NCBI GenBank assembly: GCA_905233215.1
Contig: CAJODC010000004.1
Location: 1-36,036 of the forward strand
Source: an uncultured Synergistales bacterium
Lineage (GTDB): Bacteria; Synergistota; Synergistia; Synergistales; Aminobacteriaceae
DNA: 36,036 nt
Reading direction: 5' to 3'
Positions 14,480 to 22,749 of the stretch are shown here, piece after piece; position 1 is the stretch's first letter; every line of letters begins with the position of its first letter. Below the pieces are notes generated by a model. The model saw only the letters and a list, made by a program, of their open reading frames with translations. It was not told the origin of the DNA and made no database searches. Both the position numbers and the translations under genes were made by a program.

Positions 14480-16177
14480 CTAGCCTTCTTTCTGGGAAGA
14501 AACAGTAATAATGCTCCTCATGAGACCGTCAACAACATATTCAGTGCTGTAGATTTTGAGAGTGCCTTCTTTGATACGGCGTTCTTTGGTCTCGCTGAGG
14601 TATTCCTTTTCTTCGGGTAGGAGATCGGGCTGTTTCGAGGCTGATTTCTTTTGGGATAACACTTTTTCCAGAGTGCTGGCTGCTTTGTCGGTGTTGAGTT
14701 CGACTATGAGCTGATTGTTCGAGTCAGCCGCTTTGAACTCAGTCAGCATTCTTTCGAGACTTGTTACAGACTTCCAGCCTCCCTCGATTCCTGCCTGACC
14801 GAAAGATTGAATGCCTCCTCCCCTGACAATCAGTTCAACAACTCCGGCACTGTCATCAGGAATTTTCAGCTTGAACTTTTCTGTTACCGGTTCGCTTCTC
14901 CAGCCTCTGAGCTTCACGGAAACTTCGATTTCCTCGCCGGGCTTGGCCTCGCTGACTGTCTCAACTTCTTCAATCATTAAGACTTTCGGTTTCTCTGAAG
15001 CCTCTATAGTTATAATAAAACCTGCCGGGAGTGCTTCGCTGTAGGGCTGTGTAAGGTAAGCGTCTATAATTTCAGTGATATTTTTGAACGAGGCTTTGAT
15101 TATGTCATCGTCTGAAAAAAATATATCCTTCCTTGCCCAGCCTTTGGGAATATTTTTGCCGTCTATCCTCAAATTCACCGACATCGTTCCTTGACCCTTA
15201 CGCCCCCAAAGTTCTTCAGCAAGTCCAGAGCAGACTCCCTCAATCAGGCTCCCGGTCAAAAATTCATCGGCTATCGTCCTGAAACGGCATCGAGTCTTAG
15301 TGTTACGGTCAGTGTCAACGAACACAAATTCCCCCGACACTGACGGCGCGTAATGTCCCGTTCTGCCCATGATGCCTGCTTCCCTGTCCTGAGTTATTAT
15401 CCCGTTCATCGTTGTGAGCGAAGCCAGTTTGAATGGGAATGATGAACTGTCGACAACTTCGTGAATGTACGCTCCCGCCGAAGGGTAGCCGACAGTGCCG
15501 CGCTTCAGGAAGTCATGACCCATTGCGAGAAATGAGCCGTCCTTCGCTGTTGCTGTTACAGCTCCCACTGCTGACAGCTCAATATCTCCCCACACTAGAA
15601 CGACAGCAACAGAGTCTCCCGGCCTGAAGGGTTTTGATTCGGCAACAAGTCCGCCCGAAATTATCCCTGCTCCCTGCGTAACATCAACGCCGAGTTTCTT
15701 CGACAATTCCGCAACCGCTCGTGTTGTACTGCTCACTCCCGAAATGGAAACGCTGGCCAACGGCAAAGAGGCTCTCAAAGATTCGTATTCCTTCAGAGCG
15801 CACATTGAGTCTATCGGTGTTACCATTGCAAGCGTATGATCTGAATCTGTCCAGCCGCTTCGTACTGCTCCGATTAACTTCCCGTTGACGTAGACAGGCG
15901 ATCCGCTCATGCCCTGAGCAAGTTTCGCACCGCTCGTCAATTTTATGAGTATCAAATCATGTATGCTTCGTCCGGGTACTTGCGGCAATATGCTTACGAC
16001 TCTAACTGGAATTTTTGACGGCTCAGTACCCTTCATGACCGTCAGAAGATGACCTCTCATTCCGGGTTTCAGACCGTCAACAGAGAGAGTCGGCTGTTCA
16101 GGAACGAAAACGGAACAGTAAGCGGAAGTCAAAGCAAAATCAAGCAAGGCGAGAACGATAATGAGCTTCCTAAACAT
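14480..16177 (-). CDS. SpoIVB/S55-type peptidase-domain protein, exported
   Basis: A 565-residue protein with an N-terminal signal sequence or anchor (about 1-22) and no lipobox. Residues ~30-130 contain LKPGMRGHLLTV, a DLILIKL strand and AQGMSGSPVYVNGKLIGAV, with Ser93 of the GMSGSP motif the probable nucleophile. Further on, FLAMGHDFLKRGTVG near residue 225 carries a Gly-His motif. In Bacillus SpoIVB the GHG motif precedes GMSGSP; here the order is the reverse, as in a group of S55-domain proteins of non-sporulating bacteria. C-terminal parts look like beta-rich domains (EEIEVSVKLRGW). Target unknown; no sporulation genes are nearby, so a cell-envelope signalling or quality-control protease is only an inference. 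It overlaps prfB by 8 bases. Confidence 0.75.
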   Translation of the reverse strand: MFRKLIIVLALLDFALTSAYCSVFVPEQPTLSVDGLKPGMRGHLLTVMKGTEPSKIPVRVVSILPQVPGRSIHDLILIKLTSGAKLAQGMSGSPVYVNGKLIGAVRSGWTDSDHTLAMVTPIDSMCALKEYESLRASLPLASVSISGVSSTTRAVAELSKKLGVDVTQGAGIISGGLVAESKPFRPGDSVAVVLVWGDIELSAVGAVTATAKDGSFLAMGHDFLKRGTVGYPSAGAYIHEVVDSSSFPFKLASLTTMNGIITQDREAGIMGRTGHYAPSVSGEFVFVDTDRNTKTRCRFRTIADEFLTGSLIEGVCSGLAEELWGRKGQGTMSVNLRIDGKNIPKGWARKDIFFSDDDIIKASFKNITEIIDAYLTQPYSEALPAGFIITIEASEKPKVLMIEEVETVSEAKPGEEIEVSVKLRGWRSEPVTEKFKLKIPDDSAGVVELIVRGGGIQSFGQAGIEGGWKSVTSLERMLTEFKAADSNNQLIVELNTDKAASTLEKVLSQKKSASKQPDLLPEEKEYLSETKERRIKEGTLKIYSTEYVVDGLMRSIITVSSQKEG

Positions 16178-17274
16178 CGCCCCTCGCCCTTTGTCTCAAG
16201 TATTCCATTATAAAGCCGTCAATGTCTCCGTCTAAGACTGCCTGAACGTTTCCCCTCTCAAAATTAGTCCTGTGGTCTTTCACTAGCGTGTAAGGGTGAA
16301 GAACGTAGCTTCTGATTTGGCTTCCCCATGTTGATTCTTTCTTTTCGCCGACGACTGATGATAATTCGTCCTGACGCTGTTCCATAGCCATTTCGTACAG
16401 TCTCGATTTAAGAACGTGCATGGCTGTCTGTCTGTTCATGTGCTGGGAACGTTCGTTTTGACAGGTTACGACAATTCCTGTGGGAATGTGAGTGATTCTG
16501 ACGGCTGAGTCGGTTCTGTTGACGTATTGACCGCCTGCACCGCTTGCCCTGAATGTGTCGACTTTGAGGTCTTCCGGCCTGATGTCAATGTCGACATCAT
16601 CGCTGATTTCCGGCGAGACTAGGACGCTGGCGAAACTTGTGTGTCTTCTGTGAGCTGAGTCGAACGGCGAGATTCTTACGAGTCTGTGAACGCCTCTTTC
16701 AGCCTTGAGGAAGCCGTAAGCGTAATCGCCTTCAACGAGAATTGCCGCGCTCTTTATGCCGTCGCCTTCATCGGTTGTGGCCTCGATGACTTTCGCTCGG
16801 AAGTCTGAACGCTCGCAGTAACGAAGATACATTCTCATCAGCATTCCAGCCCAGTCTTGAGAGTCCAAGCCTCCTGAGCCTGCATGAATCATCAAGATTG
16901 CGTTGGCCGAGTCGTAATTCTCGTTGAGCAAAAGAAGAAGGCTCTCACGTTCGAGTCGTGTCCGTAAGTCTGAAGCTCTCGTGAAAAATTCAGCTTCAAG
17001 TTCGCTGTCATCGCTCTCGTTCAACAGTGCCTCAAGGGTAACGAGATCGTCATATTCTGACTTGAGACTCTTCCAGTCAGACAGTCTCGAATTTATTTGT
17101 GATAACTGCTTGAGTACTTCGTCATGGCCGTCTTTGTTCCAGAAGTCCGGCGATGATGATTGAGCCGTTAATTTCTGCGACTGAGCTTCTAATTCGTTTA
17201 GGTCAAAGGCTGTCCTGCATATTGTGTATCAGTGTATGCAGTTCCTCCAGTTCTGTTTTTATGTTGGGATTCAT
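16170..17274 (-). CDS. prfB: Peptide chain release factor 2, with programmed +1 frameshift
   Basis: Releases finished proteins at UGA and UAA stop codons. The gene is read in two frames. ATG at 17274 (AAAGG upstream) codes for 23 residues up to CTT, then an in-frame TGA at 17205-17203 must be bypassed by a +1 shift, and the second frame runs from GAC at 17204 to the stop at 16170. The product is 367 residues, the normal RF2 length. It carries the SPF anticodon-like tripeptide at about 202-204 and GGQ at about 247-249, as in E. coli RF2. The 5' part has helical domain 1 (DFWNKDGHDEV). A single-frame caller would miss the first 83 residues. A candidate extended -10 promoter at 17306-17314 may give it expression separate from the flagellar genes. 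Confidence 0.96.
17202..17216 (-). promoter_or_regulatory. RF2 autoregulatory frameshift site
   Basis: The minus strand reads AGGACAGCCTTTGAC: an internal Shine-Dalgarno-like AGGA, the slippery CTT, the TGA stop and a following C. This is the classic prfB +1 frameshift signal. When RF2 is scarce the ribosome pauses at UGA and slips forward, restoring RF2 synthesis. Confidence 0.95.
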
Positions 17275-17305
17275 TTTAACTGCCTTTCGTTGTTATTTGA
17301 GGCTA

Positions 17306-17314
17306 ATGATAGCA
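17306..17314 (-). promoter_or_regulatory. Candidate extended -10 promoter for prfB
   Basis: The minus strand reads TGCTATCAT (TGn + TATCAT), 32 bases upstream of the prfB ATG in the 47-base gap after the ccdA-like gene. No -35 match. Confidence 0.4.
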
Positions 17315-17321
17315 CATTGTT

Positions 17322-18029
17322 TCAAAAATTAACTTCGCTGACCAAGTAAAATCCTCCCAAGATTAAAGCGGCACCGCAGATGACGTTCACGACTTTCACC
17401 AAAAAACTGAACACGCTGTCCTCTGGGCTGTGAAGGAACTCCGAGAATATCTGCGAGAAAGTCCCGGCTCCAACGAGAACGGCACAATAACCCAGAGCGT
17501 AACAGAACACGAGCAATATCGCTCCCGTCATGCTGCTTGAGGCTTCAGACATTGCCATTGACAGAACGGGACTGACATAACCGATGTTGCACGGCCCTAC
17601 GGCGAGTCCCGATAATATTCCGAGCAGCAAAGCTCCTTTGATGTTCTGAGGCTCAGTGCCTTTCACACGTGAACCGAAAGAAAAAATTTTCACCTTCAAC
17701 AGTCCCATTATCTGAAGTCCCATGACGATGAAGACGAACGCTGTTATCAGTGTCAAAAATCTCTCGTAACCCCCGAACAACGCTCCGACACTTGACGTAA
17801 TGAATGCGATCAGCATCAAGTTGACGATGATACCGACACAGAAGGCGCATGAAATCGTGAACGCCCGGAAATGCGAAGGGCTGTCAGTGTTCGCCACGTA
17901 ACCGACAACTAGAGGAACGAGACTTATTCCGCAGGGACTCAGAATTACGCTTGCTGCTCCCCAGAGGAACATTCCCCAAAATTTCAACGCCCCCGATGAT
18001 GTCATGAAGCCGAAAATACTGCTTACCAC
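17322..18029 (-). CDS. CcdA/DsbD-type transmembrane thiol-electron transporter
   Basis: Polytopic inner-membrane protein of 235 residues with about six hydrophobic segments. It has the paired CcdA motifs ILSPCGISLVPLVVGY (Cys33) and GLAVGPCNIGYVSPVL (Cys147), whose two cysteines relay reducing equivalents from cytoplasmic thioredoxin to the periplasmic side for cytochrome c maturation or disulfide reduction. No thioredoxin-like partner or cytochrome genes are in the window. The start is GTG at 18029, with AAGGAG nine bases before it overlapping the end of flhB. It follows flhB by six bases, so it seems transcribed with the flagellar export genes. Confidence in the family is good; the client pathway is unknown. 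Confidence 0.85.
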   Translation of the reverse strand: MVSSIFGFMTSSGALKFWGMFLWGAASVILSPCGISLVPLVVGYVANTDSPSHFRAFTISCAFCVGIIVNLMLIAFITSSVGALFGGYERFLTLITAFVFIVMGLQIMGLLKVKIFSFGSRVKGTEPQNIKGALLLGILSGLAVGPCNIGYVSPVLSMAMSEASSSMTGAILLVFCYALGYCAVLVGAGTFSQIFSEFLHSPEDSVFSFLVKVVNVICGAALILGGFYLVSEVNF

Positions 18030-18035
18030 TCAAAA

Positions 18036-19088
18036 TCACTCCTTCTTCAACCTGTAAACAAACGCTAAGACTTCAGCGACTCCCCTGTAGAAGTCTTCTG
18101 GAATTTCCTCGCCGACTTCGACATTCTCATACAACGCCCAAGCTAACGGCTTATTCTCGATGATGGGAATCAAATTCACCTCAGCGATCTCTCTGATTCT
18201 CATCGCTAGATAGTCCGCTCCCTTCGCTATCAGTTGAGGCGCACCCATAACGGCTCTGTCATACTGCAAGGCAACGGCTATGTGTGTAGGGTTCGTTATA
18301 ACAACGTCAGCCTTCGGAACGTCCGCCATCATTCTCTGCTTGGCCATCTCTCGCTGTTTCTGGCGAATCTTCTGCTTAATCTGAGGGTCTCCTTCCATTT
18401 GTTTGTACTCGTCTTTGATTTCCTTCTTGCTCATCTTGATCGAGTTCTCAAATTCCCACTTCTGATAAGCGTAATCAGCAAACGCCATCACCAACAGCAT
18501 CAAAGCCAGTCTCATTGCCAGAGTCCAAAGCATATCCCAAAATTGACGGCTTCCTAATTCTAACGGCATCTGCATTGTTTTTGATGACACTGGAAGGTAA
18601 TTGCGGATAGCGTTGTATATCATCACGGCGAATATTGCTGACTTCAACAAGCCTTTCAAGAGTTCGACACATGAACGCATCGAAATTATTTTCTTCATTC
18701 CCGTGAAAGGGTTAAGCCTGTCGAACTTAGGCACAAAAGGCTGACCTGTGAAAGCGAAACCAACCTGAGCGATAACCGCACTGGTAGCAAAAAGCACAAC
18801 AAGCCCCCCTAAAGGAAGCCAAGCAGCAAAATAATCCTTGATTGCCTCCCATGCTACCCACGAAAACCAGCCGTCCTGCAATACCGCCCTGTCCCCTATG
18901 GCCGTGAACATGAAGCGAATCAGCCCGGTCAACACCCGCCACACTGACGTACCAAGAAGAGCGAGAGCAAGCAGTGCCGTGATTATCGCTATGGCTGCGT
19001 TGATGTCTTTGCTGACACACACACGGCCTTCCTCACGAACTTTCTCGCGTTTATGAGGGGTAGCTTCCTCTGTTCTTTCTTCAGCCAT
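18036..19088 (-). CDS. flhB: Flagellar export substrate-specificity switch protein
   Basis: Inner-membrane component of the flagellar type III export gate; its self-cleavage switches export from rod/hook to filament subunits. The N-terminus is the conserved basic EERTEEATPHKREKVREEG stretch, followed by four hydrophobic segments. A cytoplasmic linker with KMSKKEIKDEYKQMEGDP leads to the autocleavage motif NPTH at about 266-269 and the C-terminal FlhB-C domain. The 350 residues match the family. It overlaps fliR by 8 bases, with GGAGG upstream of its ATG. Confidence 0.97.
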   Translation of the reverse strand: MAEERTEEATPHKREKVREEGRVCVSKDINAAIAIITALLALALLGTSVWRVLTGLIRFMFTAIGDRAVLQDGWFSWVAWEAIKDYFAAWLPLGGLVVLFATSAVIAQVGFAFTGQPFVPKFDRLNPFTGMKKIISMRSCVELLKGLLKSAIFAVMIYNAIRNYLPVSSKTMQMPLELGSRQFWDMLWTLAMRLALMLLVMAFADYAYQKWEFENSIKMSKKEIKDEYKQMEGDPQIKQKIRQKQREMAKQRMMADVPKADVVITNPTHIAVALQYDRAVMGAPQLIAKGADYLAMRIREIAEVNLIPIIENKPLAWALYENVEVGEEIPEDFYRGVAEVLAFVYRLKKE

Positions 19089-19878
19089 TGACGGGCCTCC
19101 ACATTCTTAGGACACTCAACGCAAATTCTATCCAGTGTTCAAAATTGTTGAATATCAAATCCATAATCAAAGGGATTACAGCGGCAAGCACCATGAAACC
19201 GAGCATGACTTTTACGGGAAGACCGACGACAAAAATATTCATCTGAGGGACTGTCCGTGCCAAAAATCCGAGTCCAACGTCAGACAAGACTAACGCACAG
19301 TAAAAAGGCAAGACCATTCTCATTGCGAGAGTGAACATACTTGAGAGCCACGTTCCGAGCTGAAGGTCTCCGGAAGGAAAAAGAGAAATCTGCCCGGGCG
19401 GTACAAGTTTCAGAGTTTCAACAAGAGCCTGAATCATCAATAAATGACCGTTCCAGCGAAAATAAAACCACATTGCCACAAAAAAATTCAACTGTCCCAA
19501 AATTGATGTCTCGCTCTGCGTTGAAGGGTCCATAACCTGAGCCATTGAGAAGCCGATTGTTGTACCTGTCTGTTCACCGGCAACACGAAGAGCGTAAAGA
19601 GGAAGTGCCGAAATGAATCCCAACGCTACACCGATCAGCAATTCCCGAACAAACACAGCTCCGATGAATATCACTTCGTCAAAATAGAGCATCGGTATTT
19701 CTTCTGTTTTGATGATACCGACAGAACACACTGTGAGCATTACGGCGAAAAGGTAACGGAAGGGAGTCGGGGGCATTACTGACGTGAAGACTGGCGAACT
19801 GAAGACGAGACCGACATACCTCAAGTGTAACAGAAGGTAGACGGCCATTAACTGAGACGGTAACTCAAGACCTCTCAT
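19081..19878 (-). CDS. fliR: Flagellar export gate protein FliR
   Basis: Core of the FliPQR export channel at the base of the flagellum. The 265-residue protein is almost entirely hydrophobic, with the family blocks LRYVGLVFSSPVF near the start, a conserved E-LLIGVALGF loop and GQTIGFSMAQVMDPSTQSE-like region (here GTTIGFSMAQVMDPS), and a C-terminal membrane segment. The ATG overlaps the fliQ stop as TGATG, typical of tight coupling. Confidence 0.96.
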   Translation of the reverse strand: MRGLELPSQLMAVYLLLHLRYVGLVFSSPVFTSVMPPTPFRYLFAVMLTVCSVGIIKTEEIPMLYFDEVIFIGAVFVRELLIGVALGFISALPLYALRVAGEQTGTTIGFSMAQVMDPSTQSETSILGQLNFFVAMWFYFRWNGHLLMIQALVETLKLVPPGQISLFPSGDLQLGTWLSSMFTLAMRMVLPFYCALVLSDVGLGFLARTVPQMNIFVVGLPVKVMLGFMVLAAVIPLIMDLIFNNFEHWIEFALSVLRMWRPVNG

Positions 19879-20156
19879 CAGTTGATGAATCGTTCAAGCT
19901 GTCCGAGAATCTCACGTGTCATAACGAGCATTCTCTGACCAATCCACGGGGATAACAGGACGATGCACAGGAAGACCGCCAAAATTTTCGGGATAAATAT
20001 TAACGTCTGTTCCTGAATTGAAGTGGCCGTCTGCAAAATTCCTATGAACAATCCGATTATCATCGCAACAAGCAAAATCGGAAGCGTTACGGAAATCATT
20101 GTCCATATTGCGCCGGTCATAATATCGGGAAGACTCAGAGCTGTAACCGTATTCAT
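19878..20156 (-). CDS. fliQ: Flagellar export gate protein FliQ
   Basis: Small gate subunit of 92 residues with two membrane helices (about 15-40 and 52-78) joined by the short LQTATSIQEQTLIFIPK loop typical of FliQ. The ATG at 20156 was preferred over the GTG at 20162: the family length is about 89-90 and a GAGTG-type site precedes it. It sits between fliP and fliR, as in most flagellar operons. Confidence 0.94.
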   Translation of the reverse strand: MNTVTALSLPDIMTGAIWTMISVTLPILLVAMIIGLFIGILQTATSIQEQTLIFIPKILAVFLCIVLLSPWIGQRMLVMTREILGQLERFIN

Positions 20157-20171
20157 TTTCACTCACTCTTT

Positions 20172-20987
20172 CTAGGGAACATTCGTAAAACTCTTCAACA
20201 CGCTCATCACTACGAGATTCCAGCCGTCAGCCATGACAAACAATAACAGCTTGAACGGCAGAGAGATCATCATCGGAGGCAGCATCATCATACCCATAGC
20301 GAGCAAGACGCTAGACACCACCATATCGACAACAAGAAAAGGAATGTATATCACCACTCCCATCTGAAACGCCGTTTTCATTTCACTGAGCATGAAAGCG
20401 GGGATTAAGATTCTTGTTGGGACTTGAGACTGATTCGCTGGCCTCTCCGCGCCTGCCATTGAGATTATCAGCGACAATTCCTCCTGCCTAGTGTAACGAA
20501 ACATGAAAGTTCTCACAGGTTCGATCGACCTCTCCCAAGCCTGCTGCGCCGTCAAGTTCCCCGACAAGTAAGGCTCCAATCCGTTCTGGTAGACCTGAGA
20601 CCAAGTCGGATACATCGTGAACATTGTCAGGAAAAGCGACAGACCTGCTATGACCTGCTGAGGCGGAGACTGCTGCAATCCTATCGCCCTTTGAACGAAG
20701 CCGAGAACAATTATTATCCTCGTGAAACTCGTTACCATGAGCAGGATTGCCGGAACAAGACTCAACACCGTCATCAATGCGAGGACTTGCAGTGTCAGAG
20801 CGACATCACGAGGCGTATCAGCCTGAGTCAGTCCGAGAGTTATCGACGGAAGAGGAATAGTCCCTGAAAGTTCGGGGGCTCTTGGAGGATTGAGAATGGC
20901 TGCCGATGAGACACCGTGAAGAATCACGACAAGAAGAATCATCACGGGAGCGATGACTCTAACTGTCCGCTTCAATCCACTGGTCAT
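20172..20987 (-). CDS. fliP: Flagellar export gate protein FliP
   Basis: Main channel subunit of the export gate, 271 residues. The N-terminus is a cleavable signal (TM followed by Val-Ser-Ser-Ala-Ala). It is followed by LVPAILLMVTSFTRIIIVLGF, the QSPPQQVIAGLSLFLT helix region, a periplasmic loop, and the C-terminal LVVDMVVSSVLLAMGMMMLPP block. The start at 20987 is chosen because GGAGGTG lies about 5 bases upstream and the signal peptide then begins properly. A longer reading to 21065 would run through the fliO coding region. Confidence 0.96.
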   Translation of the reverse strand: MTSGLKRTVRVIAPVMILLVVILHGVSSAAILNPPRAPELSGTIPLPSITLGLTQADTPRDVALTLQVLALMTVLSLVPAILLMVTSFTRIIIVLGFVQRAIGLQQSPPQQVIAGLSLFLTMFTMYPTWSQVYQNGLEPYLSGNLTAQQAWERSIEPVRTFMFRYTRQEELSLIISMAGAERPANQSQVPTRILIPAFMLSEMKTAFQMGVVIYIPFLVVDMVVSSVLLAMGMMMLPPMMISLPFKLLLFVMADGWNLVVMSVLKSFTNVP

Positions 20988-21183
20988 AACTCCACCTCCC
21001 CATGAAGCACGCTCCTTGTGAACCCAAAGTGAAAGCGACAACATCAGGCCCGCATCGGACGACAAAAAACATATCCCTGCCCGTTAAGCGCAGGGACGTA
21101 ATCACTTCAACATTGCGTGAAACTTTTGCGTTCGGGTTATTTTTCCTGAAATATTTTACGAGGACGAAGCCGCACGCTGACAT
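20959..21183 (-). CDS. fliO: FliO-like flagellar export protein (start uncertain)
   Basis: A small protein between cheY and fliP with the FliO pattern: a membrane helix, a short basic linker (KYFRKNN), then a beta-rich domain with VEVITSLRLTGRDMFFVVRCG. FliO assists FliP assembly. The 74 residues from the ATG at 21183 contain only the end of the helix. The same frame continues open upstream to cheY and adds the missing hydrophobic residues (LTAYAIKAVTALIL). No ATG, GTG or TTG is found between the cheY stop and 21183. The true start is therefore earlier at a non-standard codon, or the short form is real. CAGGAA at about 21237-21232 could serve as ribosome binding site. It overlaps fliP by 29 bases. 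Confidence 0.75.
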   Translation of the reverse strand: MSACGFVLVKYFRKNNPNAKVSRNVEVITSLRLTGRDMFFVVRCGPDVVAFTLGSQGACFMGRWSYDQWIEADS

Positions 21184-21239
21184 GAGTATTAACGCTGTTA
21201 CAGCCTTGATTGCGTAGGCTGTTAGGCTTATTTCCTGAA

Positions 21240-21602
21240 CTATGACAGCACCTTTGTTATTGCCTCGATGACTCTTTCGGGCTGGAAGGGTTTGACGATG
21301 AAGTCATTTGCTCCGGCCTGAATTGCCTCGATAACCATTGGCTGCTGACCCATTGCCGAGACCATTACGACTTTAACGCTGGGGTCTAACGCTTTGATTG
21401 CTTTTACCGCATCTATACCGTTCATCTCAGGCATGGTTATATCCATCGTGATGATGTCAGGTTTGTATTTCTGGAAGGCCGCTACTCCTGCCTTGCCGTT
21501 TTCTGCTTCTGCGACGACCTCGAAATCATTTTTTGTCAGAATGTCCTTCAGCATCATTCTCATGAAAGCTGCGTCATCGACTATCAAAACTTTTTTGCCC
21601 AT
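21240..21602 (-). CDS. cheY: CheY-type response regulator
   Basis: Single-domain receiver of 120 residues that, when phosphorylated by CheA, binds the motor switch. It has acidic Asp9/Asp10 (VDDAAF), the phospho-acceptor Asp54 (TMDITMPEMNG), the switch Ser near VVMVSAMG and Lys in FIVKPF. There is no output domain. The start is ATG 21602, with GAGGGAG 8 bases upstream; a longer reading to 21743 would invade fliY. It has its own extended -10 promoter at 21651-21659 and leads the fliOPQR-flhB genes, a position seen in several non-proteobacterial flagellar operons. Confidence 0.95.
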   Translation of the reverse strand: MGKKVLIVDDAAFMRMMLKDILTKNDFEVVAEAENGKAGVAAFQKYKPDIITMDITMPEMNGIDAVKAIKALDPSVKVVMVSAMGQQPMVIEAIQAGANDFIVKPFQPERVIEAITKVLS

Positions 21603-21650
21603 TCTGAAAACTCCCTCAAAAAAATTTATGTATCCGGAAAATTTATTTGC

Positions 21651-21659
21651 ATTATAGCA
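21651..21659 (-). promoter_or_regulatory. Extended -10 promoter upstream of cheY
   Basis: The minus strand reads TGCTATAAT, identical to the LRR gene element, 49 bases upstream of the cheY ATG in the 73-base gap after fliY. No -35 match. It could raise cheY and export-gate expression independently of the motAB promoter. Confidence 0.55.
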
Positions 21660-21675
21660 CGAATTTAGACTATTT

Positions 21676-22734
21676 TTATGACGCTGCCTTTGACGCTCCG
21701 CCGGGTATGATGTCAGTGATACGTACTCCGAAATTTTCATCAATTACGACAACTTCGCCGTGAGCGATTAACTTGCCGTTCACGAGAATGTCGACAGGTT
21801 CACCGGCCATCTTGTCGAGTTCAACGACAGCACCGGCAGTCAGAGCGAGTATCTCCGAGGCACTCTTGCGAGCCTTGCCAAGTTCAACGGTAACACGAAC
21901 AGGAATGTCCGCGATTAAGTCAATCGGACTCGGTGCGCCTCCGCCGCCTCCGCCGCCCAAAGGCTGAAATGCTGCCGGTCTCACGTCAACCGCAGGGCCA
22001 GCGTTCTGTCTTCCGCCTCCCATAATTCCGCCTCCCATAGGGTTATTGTTGGACGCTTGAGTCTGAGGCTGTTTGCCCTCGATTGCATCACGCATGTAGC
22101 CAGCAATATCAAGCGCATTGTCCAGCGTCAAGCATGTCCAGATGTTAAAAGGTTTCAGACCGTCAATAACGACATTAACGGGGCTGCACCAAATTTTTTT
22201 GTCAGCAGGTTCAAGCGACAAAGCACGCCAATCGTCCTCGCCGAGTGCTGACGTTGTATTTTCGGGCATGAGTCTTTTTCCGGCAAGAAGTCCAGAAAGA
22301 CTCGTGAACGCAGAGCCGACTACCTGACTCAATCCTTCCTGAGCAGCGTTCCAGTATAGATCGCTCGGTTCAGGGACATCTCCTCCGCCTCCGCCCATCA
22401 TAAGGTCAGCAAGAGTCAACGCTCCTTTTTGGTCAACAACAAGGGCGAGAGGTCTGTCATCAAGTCCGCCGAAAGTTGTCGAAAACAAAAACGGAAGTTC
22501 CGAAAATTTCGCTGAAAATTCCTGCTGTGTCATCACTTCGGGACTGCCTGCGTTTGTTGTAACGTTCTTGCCAGCGAGCATATTGATTACACTGTTCTCA
22601 GCGTTTGCGAAAGTGTCTGCTACTTTTGCTAACTGTTCAGCGTCCGACTCGGAAATATCATCAACATCGCCGAAATCGCCTCCGCCTGAAAGAAGCGCGT
22701 TAATTTCATCGGGACTCAGTAAATCATCGGGCAT
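21676..22734 (-). CDS. fliY: Flagellar motor switch protein FliY (FliN-type with CheC-like domain)
   Basis: A 352-residue rotor protein. Residues 1-20 (DDLLSPDEINALLSGG) resemble the CheY-binding start of FliM. Residues ~60-200 form a CheC-like domain. A Gly/Pro/Asn-rich linker follows (about 215-260), then a C-terminal SpoA/FliN domain (DIPVRVTVELGKARKSASEIL to NFGVRITDII). In Bacillus FliY the CheC part dephosphorylates CheY-P. Here the helix that normally carries E-x-x-N reads QEGLSQVVG, with Ser replacing Asn, so phosphatase activity is doubtful. It follows fliM by 15 bases, with GAGAGGAG before the ATG. Confidence 0.92.
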   Translation of the reverse strand: MPDDLLSPDEINALLSGGGDFGDVDDISESDAEQLAKVADTFANAENSVINMLAGKNVTTNAGSPEVMTQQEFSAKFSELPFLFSTTFGGLDDRPLALVVDQKGALTLADLMMGGGGGDVPEPSDLYWNAAQEGLSQVVGSAFTSLSGLLAGKRLMPENTTSALGEDDWRALSLEPADKKIWCSPVNVVIDGLKPFNIWTCLTLDNALDIAGYMRDAIEGKQPQTQASNNNPMGGGIMGGGRQNAGPAVDVRPAAFQPLGGGGGGGAPSPIDLIADIPVRVTVELGKARKSASEILALTAGAVVELDKMAGEPVDILVNGKLIAHGEVVVIDENFGVRITDIIPGGASKAAS

Positions 22735-22749
22735 TGTTATTCTCTCCTC

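Noticed and set aside
20988-21065. Longer N-terminus of FliP
   Set aside because: The region codes for FliO in another frame. The ATG at 20987 has a strong ribosome binding site and gives a proper signal peptide.
21603-21743. Longer N-terminus of CheY (47 extra residues)
   Set aside because: It would overlap the fliY end, has no receiver-domain similarity and lacks a placed ribosome binding site. The start at 21602 has GAGGGAG and gives the standard 120-residue CheY.
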